Part shown: positions 42,519 through 50,527 of the stretch, piece by piece
How positions within the stretch are numbered: the first letter of the stretch is position 1
Layout of the letters: each line of letters begins with the position of its first letter
Source of the DNA: Mesorhizobium sp.
Lineage (GTDB): Bacteria > Pseudomonadota > Alphaproteobacteria > Rhizobiales > Rhizobiaceae
DNA: 64,000 bases
Assembly (NCBI GenBank): GCA_019635735.1
Contig: JAHBYX010000007.1
Span: 62,001 to 126,000 of the forward strand
Reading direction: 5' to 3'
Program-made: the position numbers and the translations under genes
The notes under the pieces: generated by a model
Database searches by the model: none
What the model was told of the DNA's origin: nothing
What the model saw: only the letters and a program-made list of their open reading frames with translations

Positions 42519-43399
42519 AGGCGGGCTCCGGCGATGAGGCCCTGCGGCCGCAGCAACAGTGCGGCCGTCATGGCGATGTAGAAGAAGAGGCCGGGCACCT
42601 CGGAAAACAGCAGCGAGCCGAACGAGTCGATGACGCAGAGCATGATCGCAGCCAGGAACGTGCCACGGATGTTGCCCATCCCGCCAACGACCAGGGCACC
42701 GAATGCCTGGATAACGAACGTGCTAGCGAGATTGGGTGACAGCGTCTGGTTCGGCAATAGCAGCCCGCCAGCGATGCCGGCGAGGAAGAAGCCGAGCACC
42801 ACGATGAAGGTGTAGAAGCGCGGCACGTTGACGCCCAGCATGCCGGCCATCCAGGGATCGGACGCGACCGACTTCATCAGCTTGCCGGTGTCGGTATGCT
42901 GCAGCACCCATTCGAGCAGCGCGTAGCTGGCGAAGCCGACGAGGATGATGAAGATCGCATAGGTGGGCATGAACAGGTCGCCGGCAAAGACCGCGCCGCC
43001 CAGCAGGTCGGGCGTGGCGACGCTGTGGAAGGAAACGCCCCAGACCGCCTTGACCGCGCCCTCGGTGATGAGGAGGAGCGCGTAGGTGGCTATCAGCGAG
43101 TAGGCCTCGTCGACTTTCTGCAGCGGCCGGAAGATGATCCGTTCGACGACAAGTCCGAGCAGACCGACAACGATGCCCGCTACGGTGCTGATCGCCAGGT
43201 AGGCGAGCATGGACGTTTCGCCGCCGACCAGGCGCACGACCGAGAACGCGACGTAGGCGCCGATCATGAAGAAGCCGCCATGCGCGAAGTTGAGCACGCG
43301 CAGGATGCCGAAGATGAGGGTCAGGCCGGTGGTAAAAAGAAACACCACCATCGCCATGAACAGGCCGTTGAACAGCGGACTGAGAACGTAGTCGACCAC
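42515..43399 (-). CDS. livH: Branched-chain-type ABC transporter permease LivH
   Basis: A 294-residue permease. GTG 43399 is taken as start, with AGGGAGG 9 nt upstream; the frame is open further but encodes an Arg-rich shadow. Features: TLIFGILRVLNFAHGGFFMIGAY, MKSVASDPWMAGMLGVNV and GALVVGGMGNIRGTFLAAIML. Separated from livK by 73 bp containing a strong hairpin. Confidence 0.93.
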   Translation of the reverse strand: MVDYVLSPLFNGLFMAMVVFLFTTGLTLIFGILRVLNFAHGGFFMIGAYVAFSVVRLVGGETSMLAYLAISTVAGIVVGLLGLVVERIIFRPLQKVDEAYSLIATYALLLITEGAVKAVWGVSFHSVATPDLLGGAVFAGDLFMPTYAIFIILVGFASYALLEWVLQHTDTGKLMKSVASDPWMAGMLGVNVPRFYTFIVVLGFFLAGIAGGLLLPNQTLSPNLASTFVIQAFGALVVGGMGNIRGTFLAAIMLCVIDSFGSLLFSEVPGLFFYIAMTAALLLRPQGLIAGARL

Positions 43400-43418
43400 G
43401 ACGAGATGCCTCCCTGTT

Positions 43419-43443
43419 GCCCGCCGGCACGGAGCCGGCGGGC
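43419..43443 (-). terminator. GC-rich hairpin between livK and livH
   Basis: A perfect 10-bp stem GCCCGCCGGC / GCCGGCGGGC with a 5-nt loop lies 29 bp past the livK stop on the minus strand. No T-run. Same arrangement as after the two dctP genes: binding protein, stem, permease genes. Confidence 0.6.
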
Positions 43444-43472
43444 CTGTCGATGCGGATCGAGTGGGGAGGCGA

Positions 43473-44747
43473 TCAGGCCTTCTTGTTCTTGAACACGATC
43501 GGGACGCCCGGCGTCGGCGCCTCGGAGACACCTTCGTCCTTGATGATGCGGTGGCCGGTGACTTTCCAGCCCTTGTCGCTGCCCTCGTCGGGTCCGAACT
43601 GGACGAAGTTCAGATCGCAGATCGCCTGGTGGTCTTCCTTGCGGATTTTGCGCATGCCCTTGCAGGAATCGAACTCCAGATCCTCGAGCGCGGCGATGAC
43701 GGCGTCCGTCTCGGTGCTGCCGGCCTTCTGGATCGCGCTGGCGTATGCGAGCACGGACGTATGCGTCTCGCCGACATAGCCGGCCGGATGCGGATCGTTC
43801 GTCTCCTTCACGTAGGCGTTGTAGAGGTCGTCGTTGATCTTATGGCCCTCGTAGGCGCCGTGGTACCAGTGGAAGCCGGACCACAGACCGGGAGGCGTGT
43901 TCTTGCCCATCGCGTTGGCGATGATGAACTCGCTGCCGGGGTCGACGATGACCTTGAACTTCTTGGTCAGGCCGTAGGCGGCCGCCTGGCCGAACATGGT
44001 CACCGCGTCGCCGCCGTAGACACCGCAGTAGAGCCCCTCGGACTTGCTGCGCATCAGCTGGGAAATCTCGTTCTTGTAGTCGGTCGCGCCGAACTTGGAC
44101 CACAGCGCCTCAGTGATCTCGGCGGGCTTGCCGGCCTCCTGCGAATACTGGGCGATGCCGTCGACGAACGAATCCCAGTTGGACGCCCCGATCGCGGTCT
44201 GCGGATTGATCGCAGTCCAGTTGAGCGTGTCGGGGAAATCGGTCAGCACCAGCTTCGCCAGCGCGCGCTGGCGGGCATAGGCATGGTCGGCCGAGCGGAA
44301 GACGTTGCGGGTGTACTGTTCGTGGGTCAGTTCGTTTGCGGCTGCCGCTGACACGACCAGCACCGACTTGTCGTCGGCTAGGGTCGGCGCCACGGCGAGC
44401 GCCACGCCAGACGACAGAATGCCGAACATGAGGTTCACGCCGCTGCCTGCCAAATCCTTCGACGCGGCGACGCCGGCGGCAGGATTGGCCTTGTCGTCGC
44501 GCGTCACGAGTTCGACCTGGCGGCCGAGAATGCCGCCTGCCTGGTTGATCTGGTTGACCGCGATCGTGGCGCCGGCGAGCTGATAGCGGCCGACGATTTC
44601 CTGCGAACCGCTGAGCGGTGCGATGAGCCCGAGACGGATCGAGCCGCCCTGCGCGCGGCTCGGCGCCGCCAGCGAGCCAATGGCGGCGGCGCCGCCGAAC
44701 GCGCCCAGTGCCTTAACGAGTTCGCGCCTGTTGATATCAAACGTCAT
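43473..44747 (-). CDS. Branched-chain-type ABC transporter substrate-binding protein
   Basis: A 424-residue periplasmic-binding-protein type I receptor. ATG 44747 (TGAGGGAGGAACGG upstream) is chosen over ATG 44777. The signal peptide carries a twin-arginine motif (INRRELVKALGAF) and PSRAQ cleavage region. LGLIAPLSGSQEIVGRYQLAGA, then VELVTRDDKANPAAGV, is the LivK-family start. It heads the operon. The ligand cannot be read from sequence; amides, aromatic acids or amino acids are all possible. Confidence 0.93.
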   Translation of the reverse strand: MTFDINRRELVKALGAFGGAAAIGSLAAPSRAQGGSIRLGLIAPLSGSQEIVGRYQLAGATIAVNQINQAGGILGRQVELVTRDDKANPAAGVAASKDLAGSGVNLMFGILSSGVALAVAPTLADDKSVLVVSAAAANELTHEQYTRNVFRSADHAYARQRALAKLVLTDFPDTLNWTAINPQTAIGASNWDSFVDGIAQYSQEAGKPAEITEALWSKFGATDYKNEISQLMRSKSEGLYCGVYGGDAVTMFGQAAAYGLTKKFKVIVDPGSEFIIANAMGKNTPPGLWSGFHWYHGAYEGHKINDDLYNAYVKETNDPHPAGYVGETHTSVLAYASAIQKAGSTETDAVIAALEDLEFDSCKGMRKIRKEDHQAICDLNFVQFGPDEGSDKGWKVTGHRIIKDEGVSEAPTPGVPIVFKNKKA

Positions 44748-45135
44748 CCGTTCCTCCCTCAATGACGTTTCAAACAAGCGTTAGATTTTATGTCCTGTCA
44801 ATATCGAAACCGGCCCGCAGGACGTCGGGAGTGAAAAAATCTATCAATCGTTCGAATTTTCTGACGGAGATGCCGGTGAGGCGGCCTGTGACCTATCGAG
44901 CTTCATCGATGCTGGGCATCGCGCTGGACGAGTCGGACCAGGCCGACGCTCCCGCGCGATCAGTTCGCTGGCGCTCGTCTCAATGCCATCGACGAGCTGG
45001 TTGCCGTGACAACCAGAGCGATCATTGCCCAATCAGTTGTGATGTCTTGTGCATCAGGAATGGACAAAATGCCGTTGATATGCAGAATCAGTACTACATA
45101 GTTCATGTCTCAGCATTGAGGTCAGGGGTGGGACG
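44748..45135. other. 388-bp divergent intergenic region
   Basis: This gap separates livK (minus) from the XRE gene (plus) and is less GC-rich than its surroundings. A weak plus-strand promoter can be drawn: TTGATA (45075-45080), 16 bp, CATAGT (45097-45102). On the minus strand, frames between about 44800 and 45000 read protein-like stretches (for example TGRLTGISVRKFERLIDFF) broken by stops, which could be a decayed gene. No TATCAGG operator or hairpin with a T-run was found. Confidence 0.35.
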
Positions 45136-45444
45136 GTGATAACCGCTACTCAGCTTCGGGCGGCGAGGGCGCTCCTCGGCGTCGACCAGCGACGGCTGGC
45201 CGAACTGTCGGGGCTCTCGGTGCCGACGATCCAGCGCATGGAAGCCAGTGAGGGAACGATCCGGGGCAATGTCGATTCGCTGATGAAGCTGATCGCCGCG
45301 CTCGACGCGGCCGGGGTCGAGGTCATCGGCGAGGGGGCGGTCAGCCGGGCGGGCGGACGTGGCGTGCGGCTGAAGGCCGGTCTGGAAGACGGGGCGGGCC
45401 GCTCCGGCGAGCAGGCCGCCGCGGACACGGACAGGCGCGGCTGA
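45136..45444 (+). CDS. Small XRE-family helix-turn-helix regulator
   Basis: A 102-residue protein with a GTG start at 45136. Residues ~5-60 form a Cro/CI-type HTH (ATQLRAARALLGVDQRRLAE, then LSGLSVPTIQRMEASEG), followed by a short segment (AALDAAGVEVIGEGAVS) and a disordered tail. Its stop overlaps the hyfB-like start (TGATG), so it is made from the same message as the Ehr-type complex and is its likely regulator. Related proteins occur widely in Hyphomicrobiales. Confidence 0.88.
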   Translation: MITATQLRAARALLGVDQRRLAELSGLSVPTIQRMEASEGTIRGNVDSLMKLIAALDAAGVEVIGEGAVSRAGGRGVRLKAGLEDGAGRSGEQAAADTDRRG

Positions 45445-47456
45445 TGCAGGCGCTGATGATCCATCTGCCTCTCGTCGGCGTCCTGTTGGCGGCCGCGGTG
45501 CTCGCAACCGCTATCGCCCGTTCGGCGTCGGCGACGCCGGTCGTGTATGCAATCTGCGCTGTGGCATCCGCAGCCGGTCTTGCCGCCGCGCTCCTTTCGC
45601 TCACCGGCGGCCTGTCCGCGGCGCCGCTGGTTCTGCCTCTCGGACTGCCCTGGGTGGGCGCCCATTTCCGCATCGACGCGCTCGCCGCCTTCTTCCTCGT
45701 CGTCGTCAACCTGGGCGGCACGGCGGCCAGCATCTACGGGCTCGGTTACGGCCATCACGAAGATGCGCCGCACCGCGTGCTGCCGTTCTTTCCGGCGTTC
45801 CTCGCCGGGATGAACCTGGTGGTGATGGCCGACGATGCCTTCACATTCCTCCTGTCCTGGGAATTCATGTCGCTGGCGTCATGGGCGCTGGTGCTTGCGC
45901 ACCACCGCGAAGCGGCGAATGCGCGGGCGGCCTATATCTACCTGCTGATGGCCTCATTCGGCACGATGGCGCTGCTGCTCGCCTTCGGCCTTCTGGCGGG
46001 GCCGGGCGGCGAATATGCCTTCGCGTCGATCCGGGAGGCGGACCGTGCTCCGGCGATCGCGGCGCTAGCGCTCGTGCTGATGCTGGTGGGCGCCGGCTCG
46101 AAGGCGGGCCTGGCGCCGCTGCATGTCTGGCTGCCGCTGGCCCACCCGGCCGCGCCCAGTCATGTCTCGGCGCTGATGAGCGGCGTGATGACGAAGGTCG
46201 CGATCTACGGCTTCATCCGCGTGGTCTTCGATCTGCTCGGCGAACCGGCCTGGTGGTCGAGCGTGCTGCTCTTGGCCCTGGGCGGCGCCACCGCCGTGCT
46301 CGGCATCCTGCATGCGATGATGGAGACCGACCTCAAGCGGCTGCTCGCCTATTCGACGATCGAAAACATCGGCGTGATCTTCGCCGGCCTCGGCCTTTCG
46401 CTTGCCTTCGAGGCGAACGGGATGGGCTGGGCTGCGGCGCTCGCGCTTGTCGCCGCGCTGTTCCATGTCTTCAACCACAGCCTGTTCAAGAGCCTCCTGT
46501 TCTTCGGCGCCGGCGCGGTGCTGACCGCGACCGGCCAGCGCGACATGGACAGGCTGGGCGGGCTCATCCATCGCATGCCGGCGACCAGCCTCGCGTTCCT
46601 GGTCGGCTGCGTCGCGATCTCGGCCCTGCCGCCGTTCAACGGGTTCGTCTCGGAATGGATGATCTTCCAGGCCATCCTGCAGAGCCCGAACCTGCCCGGA
46701 TGGGGTCTGAAGATCATGGTACCGGCGGTGGGCGGCCTGCTCGCTCTCGCCGCGGCGCTTGCCGCAGCCTGTTTCGTCAGGGCGTTCGGCGTGGTGTTCC
46801 TTGGCCGGCCCCGCTCGACGGTGGCCGAGCAGGCGCAGGAGGTCGACCACTTCTCGATCGCGGCGATGGCGTTTCTCGCCGCGTTGTGCCTGCTCGCCGG
46901 CATCCTTCCGGGCTTCGTCATCGACAGCCTCGCTCCGATAACGCAGGCGCTCGTCGGCGGATCGATGCCCGACCAGACGGGCGATGCCTGGCTGTCGATC
47001 GTGCCGATCGCCGAGGGCCGCAGTTCCTACAACGGACTCCTGGTCTTCGTGTTCATCGCGGTGTCCGCCTGGCTGGCGGCCTATCTCGTGCACCGTTTCG
47101 CGTCGCGCGAGCTGCGTCGCGGACCGGCCTGGGACTGCGGTTTTCCGGAGCCGAGCCCGGCGACGCAATATACCGGCGGCAGTTTCGCGCAGCCGATTCG
47201 GCGCGTCTTCGGGACCATGGTCTTCCGGGCGCGCGAAACGGTGGACATGCCGCCGCCCGGCAGCACCGCGCCGGCGCGCCACAGGGTCGAGATGCGCGAC
47301 CTCGTCTGGGACTGGCTGTTCGCGCCGATCGCCGGCGCCGTCGACTTCGCGGCGGGACATCTCAACCGGCTGCAGTTCCTGACGATCCGGCGCTATCTCA
47401 GCTTCGTCTTCCTGGCGCTGATCACCTTGCTCCTGGTGCTGGCGCTATGGACCTGA
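45444..47456 (+). CDS. hyfB: HyfB-like proton-translocating membrane subunit (NuoL/M family)
   Basis: A 670-residue antiporter-like subunit with about 16 helices. The conserved proton-path residues are present: Glu in LLSWEFMSLASW (about residue 140), Lys in GSKAGLAPLHVWLPLAHP (about 220), Lys in METDLKRLLAYSTIEN and the Lys/His region FNHSLFKSLLFFGAGAV. The C-terminal third (PAWDCGFPEPSPATQYTGGS) is the HyfB/HycC extension. ATG overlaps the XRE stop. It would form the distal pump of the membrane arm. Confidence 0.92.
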   Translation: MQALMIHLPLVGVLLAAAVLATAIARSASATPVVYAICAVASAAGLAAALLSLTGGLSAAPLVLPLGLPWVGAHFRIDALAAFFLVVVNLGGTAASIYGLGYGHHEDAPHRVLPFFPAFLAGMNLVVMADDAFTFLLSWEFMSLASWALVLAHHREAANARAAYIYLLMASFGTMALLLAFGLLAGPGGEYAFASIREADRAPAIAALALVLMLVGAGSKAGLAPLHVWLPLAHPAAPSHVSALMSGVMTKVAIYGFIRVVFDLLGEPAWWSSVLLLALGGATAVLGILHAMMETDLKRLLAYSTIENIGVIFAGLGLSLAFEANGMGWAAALALVAALFHVFNHSLFKSLLFFGAGAVLTATGQRDMDRLGGLIHRMPATSLAFLVGCVAISALPPFNGFVSEWMIFQAILQSPNLPGWGLKIMVPAVGGLLALAAALAAACFVRAFGVVFLGRPRSTVAEQAQEVDHFSIAAMAFLAALCLLAGILPGFVIDSLAPITQALVGGSMPDQTGDAWLSIVPIAEGRSSYNGLLVFVFIAVSAWLAAYLVHRFASRELRRGPAWDCGFPEPSPATQYTGGSFAQPIRRVFGTMVFRARETVDMPPPGSTAPARHRVEMRDLVWDWLFAPIAGAVDFAAGHLNRLQFLTIRRYLSFVFLALITLLLVLALWT

Positions 47457-48403
47457 TCCTCTCCTTCCTGATCCAGGCGGCGCAGATGGCCATCGTGCTC
47501 GCGCTTGCGCCGCTGCTGACCGGCTTCGTGCGCAAGGTCAAGGCGCGGCTGCTGCGGCGGCAGGGGGCGTCGGTGTTCCAGCCATACCGCGATATCGCGC
47601 GCCTGTTGCGCAAGGAGGTGGTGCTGGCAGAGAGCGCCTCGTGGCTGTTCCGGGTCATTCCCTACCTGATCTTCGCTGCCACCTGGGTCGCCGCCGCGCT
47701 CGTGCCGACCTTCGCGGGCGGGCTGCTGTTTTCGTGGACGGCGGACCTGATCGCCATCATCGCGCTGCTGGGCAGCGCGCGCTTCTTCCTGGCGCTGGCC
47801 GGGATGGATGTCGGCACGAGCTTCGGCGGGATCGGCGCCTCGCGCGAAGTGATGATCGCCTCGCTGGCCGAACCGGCGATGCTGCTCACGGTGTTCGCGC
47901 TGGCGCTGGTCGCAGGATCGACCCAGCTCTCGACCGTGGCGGCGGTGCTGGCGACGCCGGAAGTCGGCCTGCGCGTCTCGCTCGCCATGGCGCTGATCGC
48001 GCTGGTGATGGTGGCGCTGGCCGAGAACGCCCGCATCCCGGTGGACAATCCGGCGACGCATCTCGAACTGACGATGGTGCACGAGGCGATGGTGCTGGAA
48101 TATTCGGGCCGGCACCTTGCCATGATCGAGTTCGCGGCGTCGCTGAAGCTCTTGCTCTACATTTCGCTGATCGCCTGCGTCTTCGTGCCCTGGGGTATCG
48201 CGGCGCCCGGGTCGGGACTGGCGGGCTTCGCGCTCGGTGCCGGCGCCTACCTTGCCAAGCTCGCCGTGGGCGGCTTCCTGCTCGCCTTCTTCGAGACGTC
48301 GATCGCCAAGATGCGCGTCTTCCGCGTGCCCGACTTCCTCGGCGTCGCGCTGATGCTGAGCCTGCTCGGCACGCTGCTCCTGTTCGCCTCGCGGAGCCTG
48401 TAG
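47447..48403 (+). CDS. hyfC: HyfC/HycD-like membrane subunit (NuoH family)
   Basis: A 318-residue membrane protein homologous to NuoH. It keeps FQPYRDIARLLRKEVV and the acidic loop region AENARIPVDNPATHLELTMV...HEAMVLEYSGR that connects the membrane arm to the soluble arm. ATG 47447 overlaps hyfB by 10 bp. Intact sequence implies a functional junction for proton translocation. Confidence 0.93.
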   Translation: MDLILSFLIQAAQMAIVLALAPLLTGFVRKVKARLLRRQGASVFQPYRDIARLLRKEVVLAESASWLFRVIPYLIFAATWVAAALVPTFAGGLLFSWTADLIAIIALLGSARFFLALAGMDVGTSFGGIGASREVMIASLAEPAMLLTVFALALVAGSTQLSTVAAVLATPEVGLRVSLAMALIALVMVALAENARIPVDNPATHLELTMVHEAMVLEYSGRHLAMIEFAASLKLLLYISLIACVFVPWGIAAPGSGLAGFALGAGAYLAKLAVGGFLLAFFETSIAKMRVFRVPDFLGVALMLSLLGTLLLFASRSL

Positions 48404-49066
48404 ATGAACGGCCTCACCTTCGACATCGCGCATATGCTGGCCGGCGGACTGGTGCTGGTGTCGTTCATGCTGCTCTACCAGGATCGGCTCTACGCGCTGC
48501 TCAACGTCTACGCGCTGCACGCACTGGTACTCTCTCTGTCGGTCGCGTGGCAGGCCTATGTCCAGGATGCGCCTCACCTCTACGTCACGGCGGCGATCGC
48601 GCTGGTCTTCAAGGCCGGCGTCATTCCGATCGCGCTGCATCGAATCATCCTGAGGCTCGGCATCCATCGCGACATCGAGACGGTGGTGGGCATCGGCATG
48701 ACCATGCTTGCCGGCATGGGCCTGGTGGCGCTGTCGATGGTGGTGATGCTGCGGGTGACGCCGGAGGCGGATCCGCTGGCGCGCGAAGACCTCGCCTTCG
48801 CGCTCTCGGTGCTGCTGCTCGGCCTGCTCGTCATGGTCACCCGCCGCAACGCCATCGGCCAGGTTGTCGGCTTCATGGCGCTCGAGAACGGTCTGGTTCT
48901 GGCCGCGACCGGCGCCAAGGGCATGCCGCTGGTGGTAGAGATCAGCGTGGCCTTCTCGATCGTCATAGCCTTCGTCGTGATCGGCATCTTCCTGTTCCGC
49001 ATCCGCGAGAGGTTCGACACGGTCGACATCGGCGCGCTCGACGATTTCAGGGGAGAGCGGCGATGA
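48404..49066 (+). CDS. hyfE: HyfE-like membrane subunit
   Basis: A 220-residue membrane protein with six to seven helices starting directly after the hyfC stop. Matches HyfE (NuoK-like core): FMALENGLVLAATGAKGMPL carries the NuoK-type membrane Glu, followed by VVEISVAFSIVIAFVVIGIF. The stop overlaps the hyfF ATG by 4 bp. Confidence 0.9.
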   Translation: MNGLTFDIAHMLAGGLVLVSFMLLYQDRLYALLNVYALHALVLSLSVAWQAYVQDAPHLYVTAAIALVFKAGVIPIALHRIILRLGIHRDIETVVGIGMTMLAGMGLVALSMVVMLRVTPEADPLAREDLAFALSVLLLGLLVMVTRRNAIGQVVGFMALENGLVLAATGAKGMPLVVEISVAFSIVIAFVVIGIFLFRIRERFDTVDIGALDDFRGERR

Positions 49067-50514
49067 TCGCTGCGGGCTTCCAGGCGGAGACGGCCGTTCT
49101 CGTTATCCCGATCATCGCCGCGGTCGTACTTGCGCTTCTGCCCAGCTACCGGCTGACCGCGCAACTGAACGTGGCGGCGAGCCTGTTGACCTTTGTCGCG
49201 GCGCTGTCGCTGTTCGTCGTCGAGCGGCCGGTGCCGGGCGAGTATCTCTTCGTCGACGATCTCAACATCGTCTTCATCGTGCTCAACGCCTTCGTCGGCC
49301 TCACAGCCAGCATCTTCAGCGCGAGCTATGTCGGGCATGAACTGGAGACCGGCCGGCTGACCGCCGCCAATCTGCGTTTCTACCACGCCATGTACCAGAT
49401 CATGATGTTCGGCATGAACCTGGCGTTCGTGTCGAACAATATCGGACTGATGTGGGTGGCGGTGGAACTTGCGACGCTGAGCACGGTCGTTATGGTCGGC
49501 ATCTACCGCACGCACGAGGCGCTCGAGGCGGCGTGGAAATATTTCATCCTCGGCAGCGTCGGCATCGCGCTGGCGCTGTTCGGCACCATCCTCGTCTACA
49601 TGGCGGCGCGGCCGGTGGTGGGAGAGGGCAACGATGCCATGGTGTGGACCATCCTGGTCGAAAAGGCGGCCGACTTCGACGCGGCGCTGCTCAACGTCGC
49701 CTTCGTCTTCCTGCTGCTCGGCTACGGCACCAAGGTCGGCCTGGCGCCGCTGCATGCCTGGCTGCCGGATGCACATGCGGAGGGCCCGACGCCGATTTCG
49801 GCCGTGCTGTCCGGCCTGCTGCTCAACGTCGCGCTCTATGTCGTGCTGCGGTTCAAGATCCTGCTCGCCGCCAGCCCGGAGGCGATCGCGCCGGGGCCGC
49901 TGATGATCACGATGGGGCTGGTCTCGCTGATCTTCGCCGCCTTCATGCTCTACCGCCGGCGCGACATCAAACGCATGTTCGCCTATTCCTCCATCGAGCA
50001 CATGGGCATCATCGTCTTCGCCTTCGGCATGGGCGGGCCGCTCGCGAATTTCGCCGGCCTGCTGCACATGGTGATGCACAGCCTGACCAAGTCGGCGATC
50101 TTCTATTGCGTCGGGCATATCGCGCAGATCAAGGGAACGCAGAAGATCGCCGACATCAAAGGGCTGACGGAAACCCATCCGGGGCTGGGCTGGGCCTTCC
50201 TCGTCGGCGTCGTGGCGATTGCCGGCCTGCCGCCGCTCGGCGTCTTCATGAGCGAGTTCCTGATCGTGTCCTCGACTTTCGCAACCCAGCCGCTGCTGGC
50301 GATCCCGCTGGTCTTCGGCCTCATGGTTGCCTTCGGCGCGCTGATCCTGCGCGGCACCGGCATCGCCTTCGGCGAGCCGACCGGCAGCACGGCGCCGTCG
50401 AACGCGTCCTATCTGCCGATCTACGCGCACCTCATCCTGGTCCTGGGGGCAGGCCTCTATCTGCCGCCGCCGCTGGTCGGCTGGTTCCAGCATGTCGCCC
50501 GGCTTCTCGGCTGA
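49063..50514 (+). CDS. hyfF: HyfF-like proton-translocating membrane subunit (NuoN/M family)
   Basis: A 483-residue antiporter-like subunit. Glu in WVAVELATLSTVVM (about 133), Lys in GYGTKVGLAPLHAWLPDAHA (about 227), KRMFAYSSIEHMGI and the Lys in MHSLTKSAIFYCVGHI are conserved, so the proton channel looks functional. It is the second pump module of this complex; no HyfD homologue is present. Confidence 0.93.
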   Translation: MIAAGFQAETAVLVIPIIAAVVLALLPSYRLTAQLNVAASLLTFVAALSLFVVERPVPGEYLFVDDLNIVFIVLNAFVGLTASIFSASYVGHELETGRLTAANLRFYHAMYQIMMFGMNLAFVSNNIGLMWVAVELATLSTVVMVGIYRTHEALEAAWKYFILGSVGIALALFGTILVYMAARPVVGEGNDAMVWTILVEKAADFDAALLNVAFVFLLLGYGTKVGLAPLHAWLPDAHAEGPTPISAVLSGLLLNVALYVVLRFKILLAASPEAIAPGPLMITMGLVSLIFAAFMLYRRRDIKRMFAYSSIEHMGIIVFAFGMGGPLANFAGLLHMVMHSLTKSAIFYCVGHIAQIKGTQKIADIKGLTETHPGLGWAFLVGVVAIAGLPPLGVFMSEFLIVSSTFATQPLLAIPLVFGLMVAFGALILRGTGIAFGEPTGSTAPSNASYLPIYAHLILVLGAGLYLPPPLVGWFQHVARLLG

Positions 50515-50527
50515 GCGGAGAGACGCG

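Noticed and set aside
45444..47456. DAB-type inorganic carbon transporter (DabB-like subunit)
   Set aside because: DabB pairs with a DabA carbonic-anhydrase-like protein, which is absent. The accompanying HyfC, E, F, G and I homologues point to the complex I/hydrogenase lineage.
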